Numbered from the stretch's first letter, positions 1 to 13,300 are shown. The stretch: 64,000 nucleotides of DNA from Hedera helix (GCA_947179155.2 OX359269.1:53883524-53947523), one strand, 5' to 3'. Notes: generated by a model from the sequence alone, not told the origin. Translations and numbers: made by a program.

Positions 1-122
1 ATTTATTTTGTTTTCTAATGTCACAGGGAAGAAAAAACAAAGTGTAATTTAAGAAATAGAGTGCAGTCTACTACCTCTGCCTCTTAAGTTATGTCTGTAG
101 AGTCGAAGCCCGGAATACTTAC

Positions 123-666
123 GTTCGATTTTCTGCTTCATACTTGCTTTAGCACTAAAAGCAGACAAGAAAGCCACAAAGTCCTTAAAATTCAAACCAT
201 CCACCATCTTAAGCAACCTCTGCAAGATATCACAAAACCAAAGCAAGCAATCAAATTTCAAACATATCCCGTCGCATGTCCAGCTAATTACTGAAAAAAA
301 TTAAAAAGAAATCAAATTCAGCCACAAGAAAGCTCAATTAATGATTACTTATAAAATATTAAAAATCAAGCCAATAAGCCAACCTGAGAAAGCGGGTTCA
401 TTGAAAACTCTGGTACTGACAGAAACTCGTCAGCGGAGATAAAACCCTTAGCAGTCCGATCAAGTTGGCAAAATCTCTGATACAGAGACACTATCTCTTG
501 CTGAGAAACTATATTTTATACCAAACTATAATTTGAATTCAGTATAATTAATACTAACAAATTCAATAAACTGGTATAAATTTAAAGAAAGCTTACAGAG
601 ACTGCTGCAGTGTTCTTTGACTTCTTCAATATCATACTGAGTTAACATTGATGATGCACTACCCAT
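123..666 (-). CDS. EF-hand calcium-binding protein, calcineurin B-like (5' part only)
   Basis: Three exons are visible: 597-666 (start codon at 664-666), 384-508 and 123-219. They join in frame to 97 codons and end at a GTAAGT donor; the remaining exons lie beyond the left edge. The translation starts MGSASSMLTQYDIEEV and contains FCQLDRTAKGFISADEF, a degenerate EF-hand, followed by LKMVDGLNFKDFVAFLSAF, the entry to a second EF-hand unit. This matches the calcineurin-B/CHP-like EF-hand family (Arabidopsis At3g18430 type) from memory. N-terminal MGxxxS fits an N-myristoylation signal (inference). Such proteins sense cytosolic calcium and bind partner proteins. The C-terminal canonical EF-hands cannot be seen here. 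The family is fairly sure; the exact orthologue is not. Confidence 0.85.
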
Positions 667-2590
667 TGATAATTTGGTTGTAAATCAACAAAATCAAAAT
701 TTGATATTGGTATTTTAAAAAGGTGGAGTCAAAAATGAAGGGAGAAGAAAGAAAAAGCGAAGCAGGAAAGGGACCCGAAAATCTGAAAAGAAATTAAGGT
801 GAGAGAGCGAGAAGGAGTAGAGAGAAGGATAACAAGGAATGAGATTGATGGAATGTTTGTACACACATACAAATGTTATGTTGTGAAAGGTGACGGGGAT
901 TTTAATGTGTATCCCCCAAATCTAGCCATTCAACACGCTGCTGAATTATAATTGTAATTTAAATCTTATCCCATCCTTTCCAAAAAAATTTATTACTCCC
1001 TTCCTTTCCGAAGAATGACTAGAGCAAAAAAAAATATTTTATTTTAAAAAATATGACGAAAGTAAATAAATAAATTATATAAATTTATATATAAACTAAT
1101 TTACTCTTAAATGAATGATTTATGTTAATTTTCTCTTTCTCTGGACTCAAAACTCAAGAATATATTGAGAAAAAAAATTATATTCTCTCATATTTTTTTT
1201 AATTATCTTAATTTGTATAAAAATTGTCATTTTATCATCCTTCTTGAGACGGGACGATATATATTTAAGATAAAAAATGAGTTGAGTGGCATTACATATT
1301 ATTACGTGAACGATCATATAAAAATGATGTTATTTTATGTAATTGAATGCATTCTTTTTCAAATATGTGTACAAAAAAGCTGAAAAACATTATTATTATA
1401 CAAGACACTTTGCCCAAAAACGTGAGATGTCCTTTGTCTCCCATGTTTTCTATATTTAACTTTGAGAGTAGGATGTTATTGAGCCATATTCAGAATTAAT
1501 AAAAACAATTAATTTTTTAGTAAACATCTTAATTTTTTAATTTAATAATATTTAAAATTAATTTTTAAAAATAATTAAATAATTTGAAACGGAATAAGTA
1601 CTTGGAAGACTCTTTCTTTATGCTTGGGCTCTTGGCATACGCATTTAGCAAATTGTTTACAGTTTTATTACTACAAGAAAACACATCAATCAAACAAGCT
1701 TTTCCTCTACACTGACTGACTAACGATCATATTTATGTCATGAAGAAAATAGATTCGAGAGTTCCTACCTACCATAACATGTTACATGTCTATCTATAGA
1801 CGAAGGAGGTAATCCATTCATGGAATGCCCAGTGTGATGACACCAAATGAAGGAAAGAATATCCTTTAAGTTATTAACCATGCATCCTGCCTTGTTAATT
1901 CCTGCCTACTTTGTAACCGATTCAATTATTATACTTGCTTTAATTTAATACATTATCAAATTCCCCTAAACAATAATGATATCCTCAACAACAACAATAA
2001 TATTTCAATCCTTCTAACTTCTAAAAGTGTATATATATATATATATATTGATTTTTTTAATCAATTAACAAAATTATAAAATTTAAAATCAATTTCAATT
2101 TTTTTGTATTTTAGTACAAAGTACAAACAATTATAATTCCATAAGGTAACTAAAAATACATCTTGTTTCAAAGCTTAAAACGGATTTATTTCAATTTTAA
2201 CATTTTGGAAATTATTTCAATAATTAATGTCAAAACAACAATAATGTCATCCGGCATCTTCTGATTTTTTTTAGGAGAAACCTTTGGAGTAATCCACTGG
2301 ATCCTTCTTCCCTGTCAATTATTTATGTCAACTTAACTTCTAAATTTAAAATTCTCTTTGAGTTGACATCAATGACACGACATTTCCGGCTGGCCTATCC
2401 CAAATTCCGGATTTCTATCAAACATATGAAAACCATGCTTTACCTGGAATCAGTTTCCATAATTAAACAGAGAAACAAAGAGGTTTTCATGATCGATCTA
2501 CTGAAGCTTTGCCATGGCAATCAAAGTAAATATTGCCGACTTTCAGCCTCTTTCTAAATCCCTTGTGTTCAACTTTATCTGAAAACTATG
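667..2590. other. Intergenic; upstream of the EF-hand gene
   Basis: No supportable gene. On the minus strand the first 150 bases or so are pyrimidine-rich, as expected for a 5' leader of the EF-hand gene. The rest is AT-rich with a short TA microsatellite at about 2030-2048. The small open frames here are low-complexity and look non-coding. Confidence 0.6.
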
Positions 2591-2599
2591 GATGTTAAG

Positions 2600-2767
2600 G
2601 AAAAATTATTCCTTGCCCCTGGGGCATGAGGAATAGTATGCTCCCCCTCTCACATGAGGGTGGAGCCCACGTGTATTGAAATCCGTGCACAACGCGTGGA
2701 CTCCACCCTCACGTGAGAGGGGGAGCATACTATTCCTCCATGCCCCAGGGGCATGGAATAATTTCTC
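2600..2767. mobile_element. Mutator-type MITE (168 bp) with 9-bp target site duplication
   Basis: The element is a near-perfect palindrome: the left arm begins GAAAAATTATTCC and the right end read in reverse begins GAGAAATTATTCC; both continue through CCCCTGGGGCATG and GAATAGTATGC to a short loop near 2677-2693. The 9-mer GATGTTAAG occurs directly at 2591-2599 and again at 2768-2776, a length typical of MULE target duplications. The arms are almost identical, so the insertion looks young. It sits about 400 bp upstream of the dioxygenase start codon. Confidence 0.85.
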
Positions 2768-3173
2768 GATGTTAAGGGGCGATCTACTATTCAACTGAAA
2801 TATGTGGTGGTGGATGCATACGTAAAATATGCAGTTACTAATTGAACAATTAACCCAGAAAGGAAGAAAAAATACAAATAAATTATCTATCAAGGATGAT
2901 GTATATATCCGCTGTTCAATCCAGGATTTAACACCTTGCATTTCAATGAGATATTTTAAGATACAAGCTTATCAGTAGTCAGTTCACATGGCACACAAAG
3001 TGGGAAAAGTTGTCAAAGCACTACAAAAAACTCCAACTATGCTCCCTTCATGTACTTATCAGTTGTCATCTTTTTATATATTAAACTAGAATTATATACT
3101 GCCCCTGAAAATAAAAATAGAAGGAGTATAAAATCATCCTTCACAGCCTGAATCCGAGTAGATACCGGACGAT

Positions 3174-6100
3174 ATGGCCGGAGTTTCAATCCCACCAGCA
3201 GAGCTGTTACTATCAAAGCGAGTCCAAGAAATGGTCCTGGATGGTGAGGATCCACCGGCACTTTACATTTGCAGAGATGGTGATGATACTGAAGATGCTT
3301 CTTCAACAATATCTCCGATTCCAATCATTGATTTAAGCCTTCTCTCACCTTCTGCAACATGCACAAAAGAAAGCAAAGAAGAATTACAGAACCTCAAATC
3401 AGCCCTTTCCTCGTGGGGTTGCTTTCAGGTAACTCAAAACTCAATATATGTAGTTAGAGATTCTAGCGACGCTAGTATCTTTCACACTCCATACTCCACA
3501 AAACTATAATATACAAATCTGAGCAAGTAACATGAGAAATAATTAAAGAAAGTTAATTACAAGTTAAATATCATTCACTGAAGTTATATTTGTGATATTG
3601 TTGCCAAAAATAATTGCACCATATTAATATCCAAATGTTACCTAACCCACAAGAACCAATAAATCGAGAATCAAAATCAATTGGTAACAAGTGGGTTCTT
3701 TCCAAGCCCCTTACACAGATCAACCGATGATTGAATGGCACTGATCTCACTAATCTATTGTAGTTTTAAGGTAACCTGCTCCTAATATAAGAAGGCAAGG
3801 AAAATCAAGAGGCCATGGTCTTAAGCCGACAGAAATTTAACTTTCTATACTACAAGTTCCATTCCTACTTTACTCTCTGGAAGTAAAAGAAAACAAGTGG
3901 CTGCCAAAAGTATATAGATAGAACTCGCTGATCCTTTAACTAGAGGAGCATTCATTCTTAATGTTCAAATAGCTTTGCTTCTTCCTTCTATATGTACAAA
4001 CTTCAAACATCGTCAACCGTATCTCATGGACTAATTATGGATGTCCAGGCAATAGGTCATGGGATTTCAACTTCATTCCTAGATAAGATACGGCAGGTCA
4101 CAAAAGAATTCTTTAAACAGCCCATGGAAGAAAAGAAGAAACTAGCAAAAAAAGTTTCAGAATTTGAAGGATATGGGGCTGATCCTACCCCTGAAGAAGG
4201 TCAGCCCCTTGATTGGTCTGACCGCCTCTATCTTGAAGTATACCCAGAAGATAAAAGGAACTACAGTTTCTGGCCAGAAAATCCAAAATCATTCAGGTGC
4301 GTCCAATTATAACAACCCCCCAAAAAAAAAATAAAAAAATTAAAAGCTTAACTAACGGGGATAATAGTAAATCACCTGGTCATTTAGACTGAAATGTAAA
4401 ATTAATCCTCTTATATGTACTTTTTTTTATTTCAAAACTCATCCTTTAACTTGAACAACTAACAAAAAAGAGACTATTGACTTTTTCCGTCAAAAAAAAT
4501 AATGACTTTTTCCGTTGAGAAAATAAACAGACGTCATTGATTTTGATCAAAATCTATCATGTGCTTGATCGAAAAATCTAGCTATGGACCAGCGGGAGAC
4601 TTCGATCGAAAAAATCTAGCTACGGAGAAAGGACACCAGCGACTTGCAAAGGAGATGTATGTCGGTGCCTCGGTTCATCTTCTCCTCCTCCTACTACCAT
4701 CATCATTACTATTATTATTGTTATTATTATAGTTATTGCTATTATTATTATTATTATTAGTATTGTTGTTACTACTATTAGTATTGTTATTAATTATTAT
4801 TATTATTACTATTATTATTATTATTATTGTTATTGTTATTATTACTATTATTATTATTTTTATCAGCATTATTATTATTGTTTAATTTTTTTTTTAAAAT
4901 TAATATTAAAATTTTATTTTGTTACACATTTTTAGTATATATTTTAATGTGTATTTATATTTTGAACTTTCTTTTTGGTTTTCTTATTCCCACTCTATCC
5001 CTACATCCGTTTCTCCTGTCAATTTTTTAAAAAGAAAAATCAATAAGATCATTTTTTTTACTACTTATTCAAGTTGAAGGGTGAGTTTTGTATAAAAAAA
5101 AAAAAGAAAAAGGATTAAGAAACGGATTTGTAAAAATGTTACAAATAGGAGGGTCAATTTTACATTTCAGCCGGTCAATTACTCATTTATGATTCCAAGT
5201 TCAAAAGTTAACGGGATATTTCATTAAGAGTTGTTTACGCTGCACAGAGATATTCTAGAAGAATATACTGAGAAGGTGAAAATGGTAACAGAAGCAACAT
5301 CCAAAGTCATGGCAAAGTCACTAAATCTAGAGGAGAACTGCTTTTTGGATCAGTTTGGTGACCAGGCGACAATGGGTGCAAGGTTCAACTACTACTCTTG
5401 TTGTCAGAGGCCTGATCTTGTTCTTGGCTTGAAACCGCATTCAGATTCATCAGGTTACACCATTATCCTGCAAGATGAAGTAGGTTTACAAATCCTCAAA
5501 AATGACAAATGGTTCACAGTACCCAAATATTCTGATGCTCTACTACTCATCCTAGGTGATCAAATGGAGGTAATTAAATTCTTTAATATGCTAATTTATC
5601 TATAGGAAATTTCCTATATTTCAGAAAGAAAAAAGCAAGCCTATATAGCATTTCAAAGGTATAAATTTATTTAAGCGAGTGTAACCTTTATTGTCAAACC
5701 TTTTGCCAACTAGTCTTCATGCATGTTTACTGCATAACCAAAGCCTATAATGGGACATATCAACCAGGATATATAGAGAGTGACCAAATTCCAGCTCTTA
5801 TAAGTAACAAGTCGTAGGAAAATGGGTCAGCTAAGCTACTTTAGATCAGAAAGAATTTCCTTACCCATAAGCTATCTTCTACTTAATCCTAGCAGAAGCT
5901 ACCAGCTCAACTTAATCCTATGAAGCACCAATTTGGACACGGTACGCGACATGGGATATGACATTTTCCAAAAAACAGGATACGATACGTTGACGACATG
6001 TTCAATTATATATATATATATATATATTTTTTTTATTTTAATAATATAAATATAATTTTTACAATAAATAAATATTATTATTAATGGAGCATGATAAAAA

Positions 6101-7300
6101 CTTGAATAAAATAATAAGAAACACAAACACATTGCATAGGAAATATCTTAAAGTTACATAATATTGTCTAAAACTTCATTACGTAACTCATAAGGCCATA
6201 AATAAAACAAAATGAAACAACTAAAACTAATGTTAATACAAATTTATAACATACCCAATAACCCATTACGCAGCCAGCAGCCCACAGTCAAATGTGTATG
6301 AAATAAAATAATAAACTCTCAACTCAAAATGACTTGAATATACAGCATATATGGAATAAACTTCTTGGCTAAGAATTTGGGCAGCATATTGTTCAAGCAA
6401 AACATAAAAGGAAAAAAGGAAAAAGAGAGAGACTGAAACTGAAAAAACAAGAAGGAAAAAGACAAACCTTTTCTAGGGTTTAGAAGGTCGGAGCAGCCGC
6501 AAAAGAGAGGAGAGAGGAGAGAGAATGTCGGGGCAGGCCAGAGATGACGAGAGGAGAGGCGGCGAGAGTTGCCACAAAGTCGTCACGAGAAGAGAAGTTG
6601 CTGCGAAATCGTGAGACCAATTTTTGTCGACCGGAAGTTTGCAAATTTGGAATGAAATAGGTTTAGAATGTACAAATTGCAAATGGGCACCCTCAAATAA
6701 GTTTTATCTTGCAATTCAAGTACTGAAATTTTATTTTTTGTAAACAAAATTTACCCTAGGCGTGTCCCTAGCGTGTCCCCAGTATGTCAGAGCTAAAAAG
6801 AAGAAGAGAGAATTCACGGACATGTGTCGCGGACGTGTGTGTCAGAGCGAATTCGTGGCCTTCCTAGACATGTCCGTGCTTCATACACTTAATCTAATCT
6901 CTTGTAGCTTATCTATTCTAAAACCTTTGCTAAAGAAAAAAAAAGGAGGGTGCCAACATTATATTAAGTAGTTCCTATACATGATTTAATATGATTAACA
7001 AAACATATAACAGGAAGAAAGAACATCTGGTTTAATTTTTCACTAGCTGTTCTACACCAACAGATAATGACGAATGGAATATTCAAGAGCCCCGTGCATA
7101 GGGTATTGAGTAACTTACAGACAGAGAGGATTTCTGTGGCCATGTTTTACAATCCGGCAACAGATAAGGAAATTGGACCACAAGATCGTTTGGTGAATCA
7201 GGAAAACCCAAGGTTATTCAAGGATGTCAAAGATTATGCTGCAATGTACTTTGAATATTACCAGCGAGGGATGAGAGCACTTCATACAGTACAAATCTGA
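3174..7300 (+). CDS. 2-oxoglutarate/Fe(II)-dependent dioxygenase (SRG1-like, DOXC class)
   Basis: Four exons, 3174-3428, 4049-4296, 5248-5569 and 7064-7300, have GT-AG borders and join in frame to 353 aa, a usual length for the family. An N-terminal DIOX_N region contains PIPIIDLSLL and the WGCFQ-AIGHGI junction across intron 1. The 2OG-Fe(II) oxygenase core carries the iron ligands H232 and D234 (KPHSDSSGYT) and H287 (SPVHRVL), and the 2OG-binding R297-x-S299 (ERIS). All catalytic residues are present, so the gene looks functional. It should be a cytosolic enzyme hydroxylating or demethylating a specialised metabolite or hormone, but the substrate cannot be read from sequence. It resembles the SRG1/codeine-demethylase-like clade. 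Intron 2 and intron 3 each host a transposon; a Mutator MITE lies upstream. Confidence 0.92.
4360..5208. mobile_element. Inverted-repeat element in dioxygenase intron 2, with TTA microsatellite core
   Basis: The left part (about 4365-4480) and the right part (about 5040-5190) are inverted copies: both read GAAATGTAAAATT followed later by AAAACTCA.CCTT.AACTTGAA. A flanking near-duplicate, TAACGGGGATA at about 4352-4362 and TTAACGGGATA at about 5208-5218, could be the target duplication, but the outermost bases do not match well, so the ends are approximate. The centre includes a long imperfect TTA/TTG trinucleotide array at about 4690-4880. No coding capacity is seen. Confidence 0.55.
5918..6886. 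mobile_element. Non-autonomous hAT-type element (969 bp) in dioxygenase intron 3
   Basis: The left end reads CTATGAAGCACC and the right end in reverse reads GTATGAAGCACGG, giving a short terminal inverted repeat with GACACG-rich subterminal sequence on both sides. The 8-mer ACTTAATC occurs directly at 5910-5917 and 6887-6894, the 8-bp duplication expected of hAT elements. A short open frame near 6473-6682 (minus) inside the element has no recognisable domain, so the copy is non-autonomous. Confidence 0.75.
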
Positions 7301-8313
7301 TTCCTTCTGATGTTCCACTCCTGTGGTTTGTATGTAGCTCAATGGATTACTATTTACATCTAGGCAACTCTCTCTCTCCCTCCCTCTATATATATATATA
7401 TAAACATGTATTTGGCTATGTCAGAATGTTATTGGCACGTGTATCCCATCGTTGCTTGAAGTACTGTTAATTTCTTCATATGAAGGCTCCAAGGATTGAT
7501 GTGTATATATATAAACTCTGTCAGCCTAGATACCAACTCAAAATTCTCAAGGGTTACTTATAGTTGAGATTGACTCATACTTCAGTGGGTCCGACCAATG
7601 ACCACTACTACATAATCAAGCGTCACGTGTACTTGGACTTGGGAATTTATTAATAATCCAGTCATAAGTTTTACTAATGTTTTGGACTTCATGAATTTGA
7701 GCCTATGTTATAGCAGATAGGGTTTTTTAGTTACTATAAAAACATTATTTGATGTGTGGATTATTGTAAATTGTGTGAGGCACATATATAAATACATCAA
7801 ACAAATAGGACTAGCTACAATTTAGTGAACCTGAGTATATTGCATGTCATCTATTTTCCGTTATTCATCTAATTTTTGTGTAATTGTGTCTATTATCCGA
7901 TCTTAAATCTAACACTTATGAAACCCCGAAAGCTGCGAAGTTAAAACTTAAAACCTTGATGTATCACAATGCAGAATTTGACTCATCAGAAGATAGAACT
8001 ATCAGTATCACAGGACATAGAATTAAACTCTAGGTTTTAGGTACAAGACATACCCAAATTAAATCCATGTGTGATGATGACGACATCAAGAGTGAATGAA
8101 ATGAAAATGAATGGGAAAATTTTAGTGTTGCTTTATGCTAAGCTGATAACAAACTTTTCTACCTAATTACTTGTACACCGTGATGAAATAGAGAAATAAA
8201 GGAAAAGAAAACATGCAATAAGTTAAAAAAAAGTATTTTTTTTGTAACTCTCTTACCAAGGAAACAAGACATAAACTTGCTTATTGTGCAGTTTGCAAAG
8301 GAGGTTTTACATT
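7301..8313. other. Intergenic, 3' of the dioxygenase
   Basis: Begins with the presumed 3' UTR of the dioxygenase, including CT and TA microsatellites at about 7370-7402. No gene, RNA or complete element recognised in the rest. Confidence 0.5.
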
Positions 8314-8640
8314 TCATTCGCATTCCCAAACAGCTGTGCTCTCTATGAATTTTTTATGCAAAAGCCCAAAGATATCTTTCTTAATAAACTCAAAAGCCAT
8401 ACTGAACCTCTCCAACTGTTCTATAGCATTGTTATTGTACAAAAACACCTCGTAATAAAGATCAAAGCTATCCATACAATCTGAATTTTGAACTAATTTC
8501 AATAACTTCCCATACATACACATTGGTGTCCTCCGCCCCGTACTTGGCCAATATCCTCCAATTGTATGAATTATGAACTGTGTTGAACCTGCATAATCAC
8601 GCTTAATTAGCTCAATCCCACATCCCTCTTGTGCAAACAC
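8314..8640 (-). other. Unidentified 108-codon open frame, possible gene fragment
   Basis: The translation has balanced amino-acid composition, unlike the low-complexity frames around it, and contains FAQEGCGIELIKRD and the stretch LLKLVQNSDCMDSFDLYYEV. I do not recognise the family. It has no convincing upstream promoter or downstream exon. It could be a remnant exon of a captured or decayed gene, or chance. The GC-richer plus-strand stretch at about 8870-9130 next to it also looks out of place and may belong to the same inserted segment. Confidence 0.2.
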
Positions 8641-10342
8641 ATTCGAAAATTGCTCCTACCCCGTAGATCTCGATTTCTCGCTCCCAATTCTCAGTTTCTC
8701 ATAAACAAAAGGCAAATCAGACCACCCATTTTACCACTCTCAGGGACAAACTTTGGGCGTGTACAAATAACGTCAAATTTGGTAAGTATTGAAGAAAAAA
8801 ATTATTGGGGATTTCTTTAACAGATAAAAACATCTAATAAAAGGGGTGTTTGGTTTAAGTCTTCTAATAGGCAATGACTAAGACGGGTACAGATCATGTG
8901 GTTCCGTGAAGAATGATACGCCGAGGCGGTGAGCTATCTCGTAGTGGCTGGATCGGGAGTGGGCTAGGACTATGTGCCTCTGTTGGGTTTGGGACTAGAT
9001 TTTAAGGCTTGCGGGTTTAATTGGGGGGATGGTTTCGGTGTTTCGGGGGGTTTGAGGAGAGTTGAATGATCGGGTTTGGAAGGTAGGGTTTTGGATTTAG
9101 AGGGAGGGAGGAAGATTAGTTTGAGGAGAGAGAAATCGAGATGAGATTTTAAGTCCTTTATTCTGCCTTCACTTTTTCAACGGTAATGATCCTACCTTTT
9201 CGTTTTTAAAATTAAAATCCGCGTAAAAAACACTTTGATATAATTAATGCGTGGTTAATTGTAATTAATATAAATCATGTGTGGTTAATAGAAATTAATA
9301 AAAAATTATTTTTTAGAATTAAAAAAGAAAAGAAAGAATACTTTAAACATATAAAATAGATTGATGGTCCTTTTTAACCTTATGTTGTCCGTACACTAAT
9401 ATATTGTTTTTTCCCCCTCATACACATACATAATTGCTATTCTCAGTCTTATTCTTTTTTCTCATTATAAAATTGGTAATCATAATATTTTAAATAATTT
9501 ATAAAATTTATCATTATATTAATTAAAATAAACTAAATTTCTATCAATCTTGAGCAATCTATCTACTGACATGTCGCATTATAATTTCCTTTTTTGCTAA
9601 ATCTGTAACCAACCATGAGGTTTCGAAAACAAATGATGAAAACCGACGAAGACGAGGAGATATGCATCCACTAGGTAACGATACTCCACAAGAATTATTC
9701 AAACTTAAGTGCCAACCCATCCCTACGTTGTGTGAAGTTGCAAAAATTGTCTTAAATTTTAACCGTATAGAAAGGATGAGCAATTATATTGCAATACTAG
9801 CGTCCACAATTGCTCATACCTCACCAAAAACTAACTCTACAGTAGTTTTAAAAAAAAAGAGCAAAGAAATAGAGAGATAAATTAAATATCAACCGTAATT
9901 CAACCAATTACGATTTCAGTTTTCACTTTAAAAGATCCACTAGAAGAACAATGGGGTCATAATAATTAAGCTAGGTTCCTCAAAGAAGATCGCCGGTGTA
10001 AAGAACCAGATTTGACCATGCTAACATAAAATAGAGACCAACTGTTCAAAAACCTACAGAGAACCGATAAATAAGTACTCAACTCAACTGAAACTCTTAT
10101 AGGAATGACAGTTTTTACAATGCTTCCTTACCATCACAATTATCATCACCATCAGATTATCAAAAACATTTCACTAACTACCAACTATCTTAAAATCTTC
10201 TGATCCGGAGGAAGACTGATCCAAAGAGAAGGGTTGGTGAAAAATGTAGAGAAGGCAATTACGAGGCAAAAGATAGTAGCGCTACAAAGGGGAAAAGAGG
10301 TCGATGTCCTCTTCCTCCCATGTTTTCCCAAACATTTCACTC
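8641..10342. other. Intergenic between unidentified frame and H+-PPase 3' end
   Basis: Contains a GC-richer patch (about 8870-9130) without a clear gene, then AT-rich DNA. The last 150 bases or so before 10343 are the likely 3' UTR of the minus-strand pyrophosphatase gene. A short frame at 9662-9880 has no recognisable domain. Confidence 0.4.
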
Positions 10343-13300
10343 TTAGAAGATCTTAAAAAGCAGGCCCCCATGAGTGGCGAAGAAGGGAGCAAAGACGAGC
10401 GATTCAACTGCCATGAGCTTAATAAGGATATTGAGTGATGGGCCTGAAGTGTCCTTCAGCGGATCCCCAATGGTGTCACCAATCACAGCTGCCATGTGTG
10501 GATCAGATCCCTTTGGTCCAAGGGTTCTGGCATGCTCAGAGACACCAGCCTGACAGAGATCACAATTTAAACATCAATTCAAAATTGAACAAATGATAAA
10601 CCATCATGACACATTCAAATAAGATGTTCACCTCAATATATTTCTTTGCATTATCCCAGGCACCACCAGTGTTCGATGCAGATATTGCTATCTGTATGTG
10701 AAAATTCAGGTAAGGACAATTAATAGTCGTTGGTGATCCAACATAAACAAAGCATTTTGACAAGCACATCCAGATGATTTGTTAATGTTTCAATATTATA
10801 ATATGGGCAGGCAGACAAATCAGACGATCTAAAGTTATTTTGCAATTCCTATAAGTAGAGTTACCTGGACACCAGATACCAGAGAGCCGGCAAGAATGCC
10901 AGACAAAGTCTCTACTCCAAAAAGGATTCCAACAATGAGAGGTGTAAGCATCACGAGGGCACCAGGAGGAATCATCTCCTTGATAGATGCATCAGTTGAG
11001 ATCTTGACACAAGTGGCATAATCAGGCTTAGCATGGCCCTCTATGAGTCCAGGAATGGTGTTGAATTGCCTGCGAACTTCCTCAACCATCTTCAATGCTG
11101 CACTGCCCACACTCTTCATGGTCATGGCAGAGAACCAATACGGAAGCATGGCACCAATGAGCAAACCAATGAAGACCTTTGGGGTCAATACATCAACTGT
11201 CGAAATGCCTGCACGACTTACATAGGCACCAAATAGTGCCAACGAAACCAGTGCGGCAGATCCAATGGCAAATCCCTACAGAAATGTAAAAATTGTAGAC
11301 AATCAGTGGCAACAAATAATTGTGGAAGCAGCGAAAAGCTTACATCTTAAACAACAGAGGTGTTGCATCAGTTCATGTCACTCATTCATCAATGAACACA
11401 AGACTTGACATTCAAAACATGCTGAATATTGATAGAGTAGATACATGCATGTAGCTTATTTGCATTTGAAAATGCAAAAGTGTCCTCACAACATACTTCC
11501 ATATAATACACAAATACTACCCATGACAACACACATAGCAAAAAAGAATATCATAATACCTTCCCAATGGCAGCAGTGGTGTTTCCAGCAGCATCAAGGG
11601 CATCAGTCCTCTCACGTATTCTGTGGCTCATTCCGGCCATCTCTGCAATGCCTCCAGCATTGTCACTGATGGGACCGTATGCATCGATGGCTAACCCAGT
11701 GGCAATGGTGCTCAGCATTCCAAGTGCTGCTACGGCAATGCCATACATGGCAGCAAAGCTAAAACTAACAAAAATACTGATTGCAATGGAAAAAATAGGA
11801 ATGATGACAGATTTGTATCCCAAGGCAAGGCCAAAAATAACATTTGTTGCAGCTCCAGTCCTGCAGGAATCAGCAACATCTTGCACGGGGCTGCATAAAA
11901 AATAAATACAAAGATATGAAGGGCTATATAATAATTGCAGAAATCGTATCTCAACGCAAAGCATTAATCAAGTATCATTACTACGAAACGCACCTGTACG
12001 CATTGCTGGTGTAGTACTCAGTAACAAAGCCTATAACAAGTCCAGCCCAAAGACCGACACACACACATAAGAACAACTGCCTGGAAACCCAAATCATGGA
12101 AGTTGCAAAGTATTAGCAATTCTATAAAGAAAATTTACGTACAAAGTATTTGACTATTTGAGGAACAAAATTTTGGAACTGGAACTACACAAGTAAAATA
12201 TTAAATAACTTTTTATATAAAGCAAGAACTATGTAGTTTATGCCAACAACTCAGAGAACATCAGATATAGGTGAGTTATAATATACTTGAAATTTAATTA
12301 GTTTACCGGTACAATATCCAAAACATAAATTGTGTGCAATAACTGTAAATAAAACTTTAACAAAACATCTCTCTCTAAAATTCCTGCACAGGATATGTAT
12401 TGTTAAATATAAACAGATGGGTTTTTTTACTTCATTTTTATTGAGGCACCCGCAGCCAATCCCCCTAAACCTCAACCTGCTTTTGTGGAGCTTTGAATCC
12501 ATGAAATACACGTTGTTAAAGCTGTGAAGCACTTGCTAAGAAGCAACTACCACTTGAGATATAAAAAGACTATGCTTGCCTTAAAAGCAGGGCCGGCCCT
12601 GAGGGGGTGCAGAAGGGGCGACCGCACAGGGCCCACAAATTCGGAGGGCCCACAAATTGTGCTTTATATATTAATGTCTGTTATTTTATATATGAGAGAG
12701 AGTCCCCAATTTTTTTTTTTGCACAGGGCCCCTAATATAAATTGTGCTCTTAGGACCGACCCTGCTTAAAAGATCACAATTTAGTGGTTTTCAATATACC
12801 TTGTGTTCAACTTCTCAATGCAAATGCAATTATATATGCACATCAAACTGTAAAATCGAAATAATTGACACATAATGAGTCTACTATAACTTAGTCGGTG
12901 AAACTAACACCTGAAAAGGCCATTAATAGTTATCACTTGTCAAAGTATCAAAACCCTATTTTTGTTATCAAGGTCTCAAAACCCTAAATTTACTTAGTCC
13001 CCAAAAAGCTTTTAGATTTTGTCTAAAAGCAGATACAAAAACATAAACTACTATGTTTGACCAAGTCTACTGCTAATATTTCACATTCTTATATAGAGAT
13101 AAGAGAGAAGCTGTAAAGCTTACCAGTTCTTCACAACTTTCTGAGTACCAAAATTGAATATTGTGAAGGATGATGGCAGAGCAACCCAACTAACAATTGC
13201 AATTCCCACAGTCATGAGAACAGTGGAGATGATAAGCTGTTTCTTCAGTGCTGGTTCAATTTCCTTGACATGTTTAATTTCGAAAAAATCAGTGGCAAAG

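Noticed and set aside
4675..4869. Poly-Ile/Asn open frames on both strands
   Set aside because: They are translations of a TTA-type microsatellite.
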